Assembly (NCBI GenBank): GCA_951802195.1
Contig: OX637625.1
Location: forward strand, 1,054,001 to 1,118,000
Length of the DNA: 64,000 nt
DNA from: Tausonia pullulans
Lineage: Eukaryota; Basidiomycota; Tremellomycetes; Cystofilobasidiales; Mrakiaceae
Reading direction: 5' to 3'
Every line of letters starts with the position of its first letter. Positions within the stretch are counted from its first letter, which is position 1. Both the position numbers and the translations under genes were made by a program. The notes beneath the pieces were generated by a model. That model searched no databases and had not been told where the DNA came from. It saw only the letters and a program-made list of their open reading frames with translations. Below, one piece after another: positions 11,269 to 22,789 of this stretch.

Positions 11269-11791
11269 AGCTCAAAGGCCGCAAAGCTCGCCACGCATCC
11301 CCAGGATCCTCGAAGCGGGCTTCCACCTGCGTATTTCGGCGGATCCTCCCTCGCGAGCGGGATAAGGTCTGAGAATTCCAGTGCCCCCCTTGGTTATTCC
11401 AAGGAATGACCCTAGCCGGGTCCGTCTCTCATACCCGGTCAACGACGGATGGCTCGTTCGTCTGTCGTTGACCCCGAGACGTCGCCGCGCACCAGACAAT
11501 CGCCCGCCAACTCCATCTCCTTTTCCTTCGGGCGAAGGGTTGCCCGAAGACTTCCCGCTCACTAGGGAACGAGGGCTTGTTCTCGGACAGTGGAGTAGGC
11601 ATCTGGGCTTGGAAGCGCTGCGGGGACTGTGTCGCGCCATGTAATCATACAGTCGTCCTCTGGGCGACTCGCTTCCCTACACCCAGGGAAGCACGGCCGG
11701 CACTTGAGTGCAATCTGCGGCTGGTGTATAGCTCCCGAGAGGCAACTCTCGTGAGATGCGCATCAAACTCAATTCAGACTACTCTTGGGCT
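11269..11791 (+). ncRNA. RPR1: RNase P RNA (RPR1/H1-type)
   Basis: Catalytic RNA of nuclear ribonuclease P, which trims tRNA 5' leaders. The 3' end carries CAATTCAGACTACTC (about 11770-11784), nearly identical to conserved region V of human H1 RNA. AAGGTCTGAGA at 11364-11374 matches conserved region I. The two pair as helix P4: GGTCTGA 11366-11372 with TCAGACT 11774-11780. The ends close as P1: AGCTCAA 11269-11275 with TTGGGCT 11785-11791. AAAGCTC at 11283-11289 resembles the H1 stretch just inside P1. AGGATCC 11303-11309 with GGATCCT 11341-11347 fits P3. ACGGCC followed by GAGTGCAAT (about 11693-11713) resembles the CR-IV area. Perfect hairpins fill the rest: a 10-bp stem at 11437-11473, 8-bp stems at 11526-11549 and 11671-11692, and a 6-bp stem with a GCAA tetraloop at 11736-11751. 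Exact ends are inferred from P1. RNase MRP fits less well. Confidence 0.85.
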
Positions 11792-12803
11792 ACCCTCTCT
11801 TCTCGTTCACCTCCTTCCTCTTCTTCCCTCCCGGCGAACGACGCCTCGAACCCGTGCCCGCTGGACGCGGCGAGGTGCGTTGTCGGGAACGTCTCCCTCT
11901 CCTCATCTCCTTTCCCCCTACCTTCACACGCACACACATGATTTTCTGTATTAAGCTTTGACGTACTCGCCAACGAGGGACCGAGAGAGCGGCGCATGAG
12001 AAGAGAGACCTAGGAACGAAAGAACGTCGCGGGCGCGACGGTGGCGTCCAAGCCCCTCGCCTGTTTCCTGGTTTTTGCTTTGGGAAAGAGAGGCCTTGCG
12101 ATCGCCACGGGACGGGCCAAGGAGGGCTTCGCGTCCTGTTGTTCCACGACGACGCCATCGTCGCGTCGGACGAGAGGGGGTCCGTCCTGGAAGCAAGTCG
12201 GAACGCTCGCCCAGGCCGTCGTCTCCTCTGCCGTTCTGCCTCGAATATGAGTGATGATCTTACTCCCCTCCTCCCCTCCCCCGTGACACCCTCTCTCACT
12301 CGTGCGCACAAGCGCTTGCTTACATCTGCCGTACCGGAGTAAGAGTATCAGCCGAAGATCAGCGAAGAAGAAACGGAAGTGGCCATACGCTTTTTCCGTC
12401 GTTTCATCAGGGGGAAAGGAAGACGCGCGCCCTGAAGGGAGATGCGGCATGCATGGACGCGCATCGCCAAGCAGGCGTCCTCCAGCCTTCCCTCTCGGTC
12501 AACACGCGAGCGTCGGACGGAGACGCCATCGCCGGCGGGTTCTTCTGCTGTTCTCAACAATGTTACCCGCTTGTTCGCTCGCACGCTCTCGCTCGCTCCG
12601 CTTTCGCCTGCCTGCTCGTGTTGAAAGAAAGAAGAAATTCGAATCCGATCTCCTGAGCCTTGCTCTGCCCAGCTCCCCACCCTCCTCCCCAACTTCTCCG
12701 CTCTCCATCCCCCTCACAATGTATCTTGCCCTCTCTCTCCCAGGCCGCTGTCCCCACACAACCCCTGTCCCGGAAACCTTCTCTCAACAAAGACAAACGG
12801 CCT
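11792..12803. other. Intergenic, one unresolved minus-strand open frame
   Basis: About 1 kb between the RNase P RNA and the CYT1 stop codon. A minus-strand frame at 12010-12450 reads plausibly in places (segment from ETTAWASVPTCF to KARTRKQ-like basic residues), and a neighbouring frame ends SLVGEYVKA. No clean exon chain or known family emerged. It may hold a small unrecognised gene or only the CYT1 3' flank. Confidence 0.3.
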
Positions 12804-15330
12804 CTAGTGGTCGTGCTTGGAGATGGCGGGAGGGTTGTAGACTGGTGAGGACAACGACGACGACGACGACAACGGAACGTCAGCGAGTGTCTTTCATTGG
12901 ACCGAGATAGAGAGAGAAAGAGAGGGAGGGCCGCCGGGACGCACCAATCTTTCTGCTCTTGATAGGCGCCCACTTGTAGCGCTTGACGTAAAGCGAGAGC
13001 GTCCAGAGCATCGCGAGGATACCCATCGACTGAAGCCCGATCTTGTGGCGCTGGTCGAGCTCGGGCTCGGCGGCCCAGTTGAGGAAGGTGACAACGTCCT
13101 TGGCCATCTGCGTCGTCGTCGCGGGCGTGCCGTCGTCGTACTCGACGAGACCGTCGAAGAGGACGCGACCCATGGCGATGGCACCTCCGGGGAAGTAGGG
13201 GTTGTAGTTGAGACCTGCGAAGCCGGTATGGCGAGGTCAGCAAGTGGGAGGGGGCACCGAGGCCGAGGCTGAGGAAGGGATCAAGACACGTACCCTCGCG
13301 GATCTCGACACCGGCGGGGGGGTCGACGTAACCAGTAAGGAGCGAGAAGAGGTAGTCCTTGAAGGAAGAAAACAGGCCAAGGTCAGAGGGCACCACCTCC
13401 TGACATCGAGTCGACGGCGATCACTCACGACGCCTCCGTGGCGGGCCTTGACAATGAGCGAAAGATCAGGGGGGAGGGCACCGGCGTTTCCGGCACGGGC
13501 AGCCTCCTCGTTGGGGTAGGGAGCCTGGAAGTAGTCGGCGATCTTTCCGGGGCGGTTGAACATCTCTCCCTCGTCGTTGGGGCCGTCCTCGTACTCGAAG
13601 TCCTCAGCCATGGTCTGGAGGAGAGGGGGGTGGAGGGGGGGGGAGGTCGAGCGATGAATTGAGTCAGCAGGGGGTGGGATGGTCACACAAGGGGACAAAG
13701 AGGCCTGCGAGAGAGACAGGAAGCGAGAGGAAGAGAGAGGAAGAGGGCAACACGCGACCAAGGGGAAGGGAAAGCAAGGGCCCGCCCGTCCCCTCTCTGG
13801 GCCAGTGAGAGTCGTGGCGTAGCTACATCACCCCCATCCGTCGAGTTCCTTCTCATGCCAACCGTCGCGAGAGAGAGTGAACAGGGCCACGCACCTTGAC
13901 TTCGTCCACAGTGTGCGAGACTCCAACCATGTTGCGCCAGGCGATCCGGTCGAGCGAGTGGCAGGCGGCGCAGACCTCGCGGTAGACCTGGTATCCACGG
14001 CGGATGCTGTAGGAAAGAGGCGAGTGAAAAGGAAGAGAGGGTCAGGACGAATCGATGACGGCGACAGGGGTGAGCGCAAGTGCGAGGAAGGAGGAGCAGA
14101 AGCAGGGAAGGGCGGCCAGGCGGGGAGAAGGGAGGAGCCGCCTGAGGGGCAGCGAGCTAGCCATCGAGCTCCTCGATCCCGTCCTCTCACACGTATGCTC
14201 TCTCTCTCCCTCTCCCTCTCCGCCCTGAGGGGCAGCTGTAGAGACTGAGGAGAGAGACGAGCGCACGGCAGACAGAGCGGCGGACTCGACGGGGACAAAA
14301 AGCCCAGGGGTCCCCCGCCCGCGCGCCGCTTCTCCCCCAGCCACTGCCGCGCGAGCGAGCGAGCCCTGCCCTCTCGCCTTTCTCCCTTTCGCCGCGCGGA
14401 CGGGGGGTCGACCGCTGGGCCGCCCATCCCCTTTCGACACAGACTGGTTCGAGCTTGGCAGCACGCTCCGCCGCAAGCGAGCGGGAAAGCGTCAAGAGAT
14501 AGAGAGAGAGAGAGCAGATGGAGCGGCGAGGCAGGGAGAGGGACAGACGGTGGGAGAGAGCGCGCGAGGGACCGCCCGCTCTCGAACGGGTCCCCCTCGA
14601 TTGGCTCTCGCCCGCCGCCGTCCCGCCCAGCCTGCCGCCGTCCCGTCCAGATCGAGCGTCACTCACGCAGCGTGGTCAAAGGTGGCCATCCAACCCTTCT
14701 GGTAGAAGGGCCACGCAGGCGCGTGGAGACCCTCCTCGCCGGCCGACATGGCGGACGCCTCGGGGGCGAACGCCGCGAGCGTCTCGGCGCCGTACTGGTG
14801 GGCGTAGACACCGGCAACACCGACGGTCGCGAGCGTGGCCGTGGCGAGGTGGAGGCGGGAAGGGACCCAGGGGCCCTAGGGTGTCGAACGGGGGGGGGTG
14901 GGAGAGTGAGGGGCGAGGGGGACGAGACACAGAGAGGGAGCGAGATGTCAGGACGGGCGCGCGGCGGCACGGAAGAAGGAGAGGGGGGAGCGAGCGAGCG
15001 AGAGAGCAGGCGAGCGCGGCAAGGCGACGCGGCTCCCACCCCTCCCGCGGTAGATCGGGAGATGAAGACTGACGGAGGCGGACGAGGTGGAGGCGAAGCG
15101 AGCCTAAGGGGATAGAGCCATCGAGGAAGGGCGAGAAGAGGAAGCATGTCAGGGAGGGCGAACAGTCGAGAAGCGCGCTTTTCACTTCGCCAGAGAGGGC
15201 AATGAGGCCTAGGTGTCGCTGGGACGGATGGGCATGGAGGAGGGGGGAGGGGGGGTGAAGGGAAGAATGTGCTGCTTACCCCCGACTTGGCAGGGGCCGC
15301 GAAGGCCTTCGAGGCGAACCGAGTGAACAT
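12804..15330 (-). CDS. CYT1: Cytochrome c1, mitochondrial complex III
   Basis: Haem-c subunit of ubiquinol-cytochrome c reductase in the inner mitochondrial membrane; it passes electrons from the Rieske protein to cytochrome c. Exon 1 (ATG 15328-15330) encodes a basic import signal ([17 protein letters not shown]). Exon 2 holds the second hydrophobic sorting segment. Exon 3 holds the haem site [19 protein letters not shown] (CXXCH). Exon 4 gives [19 protein letters not shown], the [19 protein letters not shown] loop and [12 protein letters not shown]. Exon 5 gives [16 protein letters not shown]. Exon 6 gives [15 protein letters not shown], whose Met is the second haem ligand, then the C-terminal membrane anchor [19 protein letters not shown]. 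The last small exon encodes [12 protein letters not shown] and TAG at 12804-12806. Seven exons; intron 1 is about 390 nt and the third (14009-14670) is longer still. The assignment is firm. Confidence 0.96.
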
Positions 15331-15915
15331 GGCGAGGAGGGGAAGGATGATGGTTCGAGGGAAGAGGAAACCTCGACGGTCGGGCGCGGTTGGACTGGCA
15401 GCGCCGCCGCTTCCAGCTCGTCGTCGCCCGATTGGCCGACGAGACGAGCTTGGTCGACGTGGCTTGACGTCGGTTGCGATTGAGCAGACCGAGGAGTCAG
15501 AGGGAGAAGAGGGAAGGAGAAGTCAGCAAAATCGATGGATATGTCTATTGAGCTGAGGTTGCCGCGATGAAGAGTTCGCGTGCCTGACACAACCGCAACC
15601 GCCCACATCACACATCGTGCGCGCGTCCGAGGCACCATCGAACAGTCCCCGAAGTTGAGCCAGAAGCATGAACCTCTTACTGCGAGTCAGAATGGATCGC
15701 CCATCACCTCTAAGCAAAGCTCGCTCGAGGATAGGTTGTATGCGCGCGCCTCCATCCGCCTGGCTTTCAAACGATCTCTGCGATTTAGTGTGAACCAAAA
15801 CATCATCATATGAAGTGAAGGAAGAGTTGCAGGAGAAAAAAATGTCTATGCAATGGAAGGAGACAGAGAAGAGATCATACCTGCTCAAAAGGAGCAGATC
15901 GAAAAGGAGCCGTGT
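15331..15915. other. Intergenic: CYT1 promoter and 3' flank of GDPD-A
   Basis: About 585 bases. The CYT1 promoter side (15340-15480) is GC-rich. The central part around 15780-15850 is A/T-richer and suits a 3' end for the upstream phosphodiesterase gene. No gene is seen on either strand. Confidence 0.45.
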
Positions 15916-17986
15916 TTAAGCTGGCACTGGTCTTACCCGCGCCGCCAGCTCGTTCTCGCCCACCAGGGGCACCATCACTTCTGGGATGAGCGAGGCGGCG
16001 TCCGTAGTGGGACTGGGTTTTGAAGGAGGGAGCGTGACGAGCATCGCGGCAAGCTCTTCGAGCGGCGGAAGGGGCGCGACGGCTTCGATCGGACCTGTCA
16101 AGGGGGTTTAGGAGGGTGAGCTCAGCTCGCGGGAAAGAGCAAAAGAAAAGCGACAGCGACCCACCTCCATCCCTAACAATCTCATCAACCTCCATCTGGA
16201 CCCTCGCCGCGACCGTTCCGTTCCAGTACTTCCGGTTCCATGGGAAGAGCCATGTCCGAAGTCCGATCTCGCGGTAGTACGCATCGCGGGCCTCGCGCGT
16301 CGAGGTACGCCGCTCGAGGTCGAGGGCGACGAGCGGGACATCGGTCAGAATGGCGTTGATGCCCCCTGAATGGACCAACGTAGAGAGTCAGGGCCTGCTT
16401 CCAGGGAAGACGAAGCCAAACGAGAGGAGGACGCACATTCCAACGCCATCGCCATCTCGCGCGGGTCGTTGACCGTCCTAAACAGAAGAGGGGCACTCAG
16501 CGCAAGGGGCGAGAAGCGATGGTCGTCCCACGGCTCACCAGACGCCGACCTCCTTGCCCGCCGCAAGGCACTCAGCCCGGAAGACGGCCCCGTTGGCCGA
16601 GACAAGGGCATCAAAGAGAAGGGAGAAGCCGTCAACGTAGTCGAAGAACCAGGACCGGGCGAGCTTGGTGCAAGCACCTGGAAGACGAAGCGGGAGTCAA
16701 GCGATGCGAGCAGACAAGAGGAGAGGCAGGGGAGACAGACCGATGTGAAACCGCCTGATCTCGCGGGGGAAATGGACGTAGGAAGGTAGGATGAAAGAGG
16801 GGTGCCACAGCCCGAGGATGACGCGCGGTTTGATTGAGGGGTGTTTCCTGTGGGAAGGGGTCAGCATAATATGGGAGGGTATACGACGGAGAGACGCACT
16901 CGATGAGCTCGGCGAGGACAGGGAAGATGGCCTCGGGTTGCGAGGTGACCTTGATATCGATCCAGCTGGGAAGGAGGGAAGGCGATTTAGCCAGGGAAGT
17001 CAAAAGGCCAAGCTGATAAGAGCCCGGCCGGCCCGCCGAGCCGACTCACAATGTCACCGCCTCGTTCCCAGGCCTCATGAGCAGGTCAAGGAGCTCGGAG
17101 AAGAGCTAGAGGGATGATGAAGGCTTAGAGGGAGCCAAAAAGGAGAGTGGATGCATGCGTGGCTCACAGGAATCGGCTGGAAAGGCGCCTTGGTCGTCCG
17201 GACATGTCTGAGCGATGGTGGCGTAAGACGACACAGAGAGACGAGACATATAAGAAAGGAACCAGAGTCAGGCAAGCTTGTCTCCCTGTCTCCGGCTCGC
17301 CCATCGAATGTATACGCACTGCATTCCGTAATCTCCGGCCCAATTCTGATCACTACGCAGGGGACGAAGAGCGTTTACGTCAGATAGGGAAGCGCGGACT
17401 TGTGGGGCAGCTGGTCTGCGCGCAAGCCTCACCGGATGAGCCCCGTGCCCGTCGTCCCGCGGTCGAGCGAGGCATCGTGGGTGCAGAGAATTCTGCCATC
17501 CTTTGATAGGTGAACGTCTGTGACATGAGGTAGAAGGGCTTGATCAGCAACAAGATAATGATCGTAGGGTTGACGCGGCCGAGCAAGACAGATAGACAGG
17601 TGCATCGCCCCCCCCCTGAGGAGTGACGGTGAAGGGCTCGCTCAGAACTGACCGCTTTCGATACCGGTGGCGCCCTCTCGGATGGCTGCCTCGAACGAGA
17701 TGAGGGTGTTCTCAGCTGTGAACAAGGTGAAGTGGGAGTGTGAAGGTGGACAGGGTCGCGTGAGAGAGCGGGCTCGGGTAGAGTCAGCGAGGAATCAAAC
17801 TCAACAAGCGCACCAGGACGCCAGCGAGACAGCTTGGGCTTGAACATCGTCGAGAAGCACTCACGATAATCCTTGCTCGCTCTATGGAAGGTCGAGAGGG
17901 ATGGATGAGGGGACCTTCAGAGGAAAGGACGTCGGTTGCCTTCGAAGGACAAGGACAGACCCTCGGTGACCGACGACCTGTAGCAT
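15916..17986 (-). CDS. PGC1: Glycerophosphodiester phosphodiesterase, Pgc1-like, copy A
   Basis: GDPD-domain enzyme of the short fungal type represented by yeast Pgc1, a phosphatidylglycerol phospholipase C. The ATG at 17984-17986 leads directly into VVGHRGASKDYPENTLISF, built from three tiny exons; His-Arg of GHR and Glu of PENT are catalytic or metal-site residues in the family. Next come EAAIREGATGIESDVHLSKD, HDASLDRGTTGTG (second catalytic His), WIDIK, VILGLWHPSF, YVDGFSLLFDALV, VWTVNDPREMAMAL and GINAILTDVP, so the TIM barrel is complete. The tail reads EIVRDGGPIEAVAPLPP and stops with TAA at 15916-15918. About eleven exons; the protein is about 360 residues. No signal peptide is seen. 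It is the downstream member of a tandem pair with copy B, same strand, about 510 bp apart. Confidence 0.88.
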
Positions 17987-18496
17987 TTTGCAGAGACAAT
18001 TGGTGAAGATTTGGAAATGGGAGATGAGAGAGTTGAGCCTCGTTGTGTGTCTGGGTGAGAAGGAGAACTCGTTGTCTAGGTGTACGGAAGCGAGAGGAGA
18101 AGCAGTAAGGGTATGGTGGTCAGAGTCAAGACAGGTAAGCCAGCCCCGGAGAGGCGAGTCCAGCGGGATAACGTGGCGGGGGGCCCAGGCCGAAGCCCCG
18201 CGTTTCACATGGGGCCGAAGGCCGAGAAAAGCCCCACGCTTCAGATCTTAAGTTCTCTTGCCGAAAGAAGAAGGACGAAAATAACGAAAGCGGTATCGAG
18301 ATGACGAGTTTCTTGCCGGGAGCATGCGAGAAGTATGAGGGTGAGCACGTGCAATCCCAGCACGCGGTCAAAATCGCATCACAAGAAAGTCCACGGTGGG
18401 CACCGGTAGGTAATGTACAACAGAGGAGACGTCTAGAGGGACGGAGAGAAGGAGGACTAGACAGAAGATGGACACGGAGGTACAGTATAATTCCGA
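17987..18496. other. Intergenic between the tandem phosphodiesterase genes
   Basis: About 510 bases holding the 3' flank of copy B and the promoter of copy A. Nothing gene-like is seen. The region shows no obvious remnant of a third GDPD copy. Confidence 0.45.
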
Positions 18497-20248
18497 TCAG
18501 GCACGGAGACGTAGAGCAGCCGGCACGTCGCCTAGGTCTTCCACCACCGTTGCAGGGATGAGCGAGAACTCCTTAGCCGCCGGGTGTTGAAGGAGTGTTT
18601 GCCTGATCTTGTCCATCGGAGGGAGGGGGAGGACGTCCTCGAGAGGCCCACCGTCGCGGACAATCTCATTGACGTCCTTTTGAACTTGGGCGGCCTGGGA
18701 GGGAGGGGCACGACTTGAGTCAGCATTTGATCCCCCACCAAGGCAGATGAAAGCTGCGCGGACTGACCACCGTCGATGTCCAGTATTTCGACTGCCATTG
18801 CCACCTCCAGGGGTTTAGCCCGAGCTCACGGTGGAGGTCCTCCTTAGAGGTGGCCGCGCTGCTTTGCTGGCGGAGGATCATGGCGGTGGTCGGGACATCA
18901 GTGAGGATGGCGCTAACTCCCCCTGCAAAATGAGATGGTCGTCGGTCAGGTGAGTCGATGAGAACAGGGAAGGCAGCGACGCACAGTCTAACGCCATGGC
19001 CATCTCCCGTCGGTCGTTGACGGTCCTGCGAAAGAAGACGAGTGAGTTAGTGAAGATCGGGTGACAAAGTAGGATAAGGCTCACCAGACACCGATCTCCT
19101 TGCCCTTCATCGCGCATTCGGCCCGGAAGAGCGCCCCGTCCGTCGTGACAAGCGCGCTGAACCACATCGAGACACCATCGATGTAGTCGAGCCATTCACG
19201 GGCGAGTCGGGTGCATGAACCGACGTGGAAGCGCCGGATGGGCGGGGGGAGGTGGGTGAAGGACGGGATAAGGAACGAAGGGTGCCAGAGACAGATGATA
19301 AGGCGTGGCTTAATCGAAGGATGCTGGCTGTAGGTCGATGTCGAGGTCAGACTGAATCATCCGAGCTTGAGGGAGGGGAGGAGACGAACTCAATAAGATG
19401 AGCGAGAATGGGGAATAGGCGATTGGGGTCAGAGGTGACTGCGAGCAAAGATGGATTGAGAGATCAGCGACTAGTATGACGGGCTTCATATCGGCTTCGC
19501 TCCCTCTCACCCTTGACATCGATCCAGCTGTAGCAGAAGAATATCGTCAATGGACATTCAGAATTCAGCTTGCGCTTCATGAAAGACTCACAACTGGACA
19601 TGGCGGTTCTGGGGGAGCATCAACAGATCGAGGAGCTCCTCAAAGAGCGGGATCGGTTGGACAGGGCTCTTGAGGGTGCGCACGTGTCTTCGAGAGAGGG
19701 GGATGAGCCTCTCTCCTGATGAGGCAGAGAGATGGACTCAATCCGAGCTCACTTCATCCCGAACTCGCCCTCCCAGTCCTTGTCCCGGAGAAGGCCGGTC
19801 CCGGTCGTTCCGCGGTCGAGTGTCGCATCATGGGTGCAAAGGATGCGGCCGTCTCGCGAGACTGGCGAAAATAGAGAGAGGACCAGTGCATGGCGAAATT
19901 AGCACTGAGAACGACAGAGGAGAACAGAAGCACTTAGGGGGGTGCACGCACGGTGGATGTCGCTCTCGATGCCGCAGGCGCCCTCGCGGATGGCGGCCTC
20001 AAACGAGGCGAGTGTGTTTTCGCTGATAATGGGTAGCATGCCAGTTGAAGAAAGAGAGGGAGATGTGAGAGGGACGATGAGAGAGAGACCCACGGGAACT
20101 CGGCGGACGCGCTTATGGGCCGGATGAGATCAACATAGTCAGCCCGCTGTCTGCGCCACAGCAGTGGGCTGGACAGGGCCAGGGCAAGTGCTCACCCGCG
20201 GTGTCCAACGATACGAGGACAGAGGGTGTCCTGAGGGCTCGACGACAT
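18497..20248 (-). CDS. PGC1: Glycerophosphodiester phosphodiesterase, Pgc1-like, copy B
   Basis: Tandem paralogue of copy A. The ATG at 20246-20248 opens MSSSPQDTLCPRIVGHRG. Two short exons then complete GASAEFPENTLASFEAAIR and EGACGIESDIH, matching copy A residue for residue at the catalytic positions. Later exons give TVNDRREMAMAL, GVSAILTDVP, SKYWTSTVAAQVQKDVNEI and RDGGPLEDVLPLPP. TGA is at 18497-18499. Introns inside the VW|TVND and AL|GV(I)NAILTD segments sit at the same codon and phase as in copy A. The intron near the C-terminus is placed differently: within TV|AAQ here, within RDGG|P in A. That pattern fits an old duplication. Both copies keep the active-site residues I can read, so neither looks like a pseudogene. 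Which lipid each cleaves cannot be told from sequence. Confidence 0.86.
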
Positions 20249-20949
20249 GATGGCTGCCTCAACTGTGATGGTGATAGTAGTTGTGGGAAAGGAGAGAGGG
20301 CAGGACGGGCGGGCTGATGAAAGCAGAAGATCTGAGTCGAGACACGTTCGCCGCGAGGGAACGTGCTTCAAACCCCGCCGAAGCTTCGGCGTTCTCCCGA
20401 CTCTACGTACCCCTGTCTCTCTTGCACTCCACTTCGCACGGCTCTTGCCACGAGATCCACGCGAGTGAAATCAGCCCTTGATCGGATCACGAGGCTCACT
20501 AGCTGTCGCATTCATAGACGTTGCACGTACGCCCGCTCGCGATCCAGACCGGCGTTGAAGACGGCCAAGAGCCTTGCGCGCGCGCCACTCTTACTCAACC
20601 GAGCAAGACGGGTGTCGCCATGAATTCAAGCCCAAAAAGGCGGAGACCAACCGTGAACAAGACGAGAGAGAAGGAGATAGAGTGCGCGAGAGGGGTATCG
20701 TAGTCAACAAGGTAGGGAAAGAGTTGAGAGGAACGACGACGTCCCTCGCTCGGGCAGAAAGGGCGAGCGAGGTCTGGTCGAGAGATAGAACTCGGAGAGA
20801 GCTGAGGGGGGCCCTTTGCTTGGACTCACACGACTCGCGACTTGGCTCCCTCCGACCACGACTTTCTTCGACGATACGAACACAACGGACGAACGACGAG
20901 ACGTCCGCTACCCCTATCCACCTCTTCTCTTTACGCTTCCCTCCATCCT
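20249..20949. other. Divergent promoter region, GDPD-B / DGK1
   Basis: About 700 bases between two divergently transcribed lipid-metabolism genes. No further gene is supported. The DGK1-proximal part (20880-20945) is C/T-rich, a common fungal promoter feature. Confidence 0.45.
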
Positions 20950-22789
20950 ATGTCGTCGTCAACAACCCTCCGCGCCCGAGCTCCACCGGCCAATGGCTCG
21001 ACCGCGCCGCCCTCCTCCATACCGAACGGCCAGCACGCAAACGGGCATGACGCTGTCAGCGAGAAGACCAAGTTGGCTAAGACGCTCTGGGAGAAGTATG
21101 AGGTCCCGAGAAAGCTTCTCCACTCATCCATAGGTTAGTCTTTCAGCGTGTCGGCTCGGGAGGGAAGCGCGCCGTACGCCGTGGTTTTGTAGTCGACGGG
21201 TTGTCTGCTCCGGACAACATCGACGACGGACCAAGCGGGCCCTATCTTGCTCGAGAGCCGGCCGGACGGCTCTTATGAGAGGCAACTTCGTGTCGTTCTG
21301 TGCACGTACGAAACCTTCCTCGCTCCGGCCGCAAGTCGTCCCCTCCACCGTCGCTCTACCCGGCCACCGTCCTTGTATCGTGTCGTCGGCGAGCGGTCCG
21401 AGCTCGCGCGCCTTTCACTCTCACGATGCTTATTCTCCCACACTACACAGGCCAAATAGCTAACAGCGTTCCTCCCTCTCTTGTCAGGTGTCGTCGTCCT
21501 CTTCCTTAACTGGGTCGACCCCCCAAGTGTCACGCCCATCATCCAGGTCCTCTGCGTTGGTCTCTTCTTCTGCGTGCTCGCGGATTACATTCGTTTCCAG
21601 TCGCCCAGTTTCGCGAAGTTCGTCCCTTCCTTCTTTTTTCCTGGGTCGCCTTGGTTCGATATTGGAGGGCAATGCACCAGGAACAGGCTGGGTCACGCCA
21701 GGCAGCGGGCGATGAGGCTTTGCAGGTGTCGTTCTTCACGTGCCTTCACGCTTCTCCTTGCTCCCTAAACTTCTTCAAGAAGTACCCGTTTTCTCCCCGG
21801 TCCAGCCTGAAGAGACATCCGGTCTCGCATATCCGGCTGGTCGGGGAGGGAAGCGACGAGAGTTGCGTGTCAGCCCTCTGACGCGACGACGACAGGACGA
21901 ATTGAGACTTTGACTTAGAGAGCATGGACGCCAGGCTGACTCTTCTCCTTTCGCTCGCTGCCACCCATAGGACCTACGAGCAGTACCTTGGCTTCCTCAT
22001 GCGTGACTCGGAGAAGGTGAGAACACTCGCTTTCTCTAGGACCTGTTACCTAGTTGCTGAAGCGCGTGATTGTGTCTGTTTCTGTGGTGCCCCTGTGTTC
22101 TCCAGACCAAGATCAATGGTGAGCTTTCCCCTCTTCCCCGCTCGCGGCTCTCCTCTGATTGGTGCCGATGCTTTCACTCTGATCCAGGCGTCATCTGGTA
22201 CCTCGTCGGCGTCATCTTCGTCCTTACCTTCTACCCCAGGGACGTCGCCGTTCTTGCGATCATGATGTGAGTCGTCTGCGCGCCCCTGCATCTCTCAGCC
22301 CGTTTCTGACCCCCTTTTCTCTTAGCCTTTCTTGGGCCGATACCGCCGCCTCGACGTGGGGACGCATGTTTTCGAGCTACCGGTATAATCTCCGGCTGCC
22401 CCCTTACATCGGCCCCCTGCCGCTCTCGTCATCCAAGAGCCTCGCCGGGTTCATCGCGGCCTGGATCACAGGCTTCGGCGTCGCTGTTGCCTACTACGGC
22501 GGTGGTGAGGGTGGCGGCGTCAGCCGGAACGGCGCTGTCGACTGGCGCGTCCTCGAATGGAAGCGCGGGGTAGCGACGACAGCGATGGTCGTCGGAGGTG
22601 TCGCTGCCGTCACGGAGGCGCTTGGTAAGTTCGCTGGTTGGAGGAAAACCCTTAAGCGCTTCGTTTTGAATACTGACAATTGCCTTCTGCGCGCCAGACG
22701 TCGGAGCGCTTGACGACAACGTCACGCTACCCATCGTTTCCGGCGGCCTCGTCTGGGCCTGGCTCAGCTTGAGCTCTCGCTTCCTTTGA
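20950..22789 (+). CDS. DGK1: CTP-dependent diacylglycerol kinase Dgk1
   Basis: ER and nuclear-envelope membrane enzyme that phosphorylates diacylglycerol with CTP to make phosphatidate, opposing Pah1/lipin. The ATG at 20950-20952 starts a polar N-terminus of about 50 residues, then the family entry motif KYEVPRKLLHSSIG. Following exons give VVVLFLNWVDPPSV, a membrane helix (LCVGLFFCVLADYIRF), YEQYLGFLMRDSEKTKING, VIWYLVGVIFVLTFYPRDVA and the catalytic segment SWADTAASTWGRMF. PLSSSKSLAGFIAAWITG completes the CTP-transferase-like signature, and two further helices follow. TGA is at 22787-22789. About seven exons. Introns 1 (21133-21487) and 2 (about 21620-21970) are each about 350 nt, long for this window. 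The length, about 300 residues, and the motif order match yeast Dgk1 rather than the larger dolichol kinase Sec59. Confidence 0.92.

Noticed and set aside
11272-11640. Minus-strand 122-codon frame inside the RNase P RNA
   Set aside because: It follows the hairpin-rich RNA gene, whose conserved core and pairing explain the sequence better.
11269-11791. RNase MRP or SRP RNA as alternative identity for the structured RNA
   Set aside because: The CR-I and CR-V sequences match RNase P (H1-type) closely; the SRP Alu and helix-8 motifs and the MRP-type GAAAGUCC block were not found.
12302-12910. Plus-strand open frame of 202 codons
   Set aside because: It runs antisense into the last CYT1 exon and intron and has no family features.
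18497-20248. GDPD copy B as a decayed pseudogene of copy A
   Set aside because: Splice sites and frame hold throughout and the catalytic residues I can read are present.
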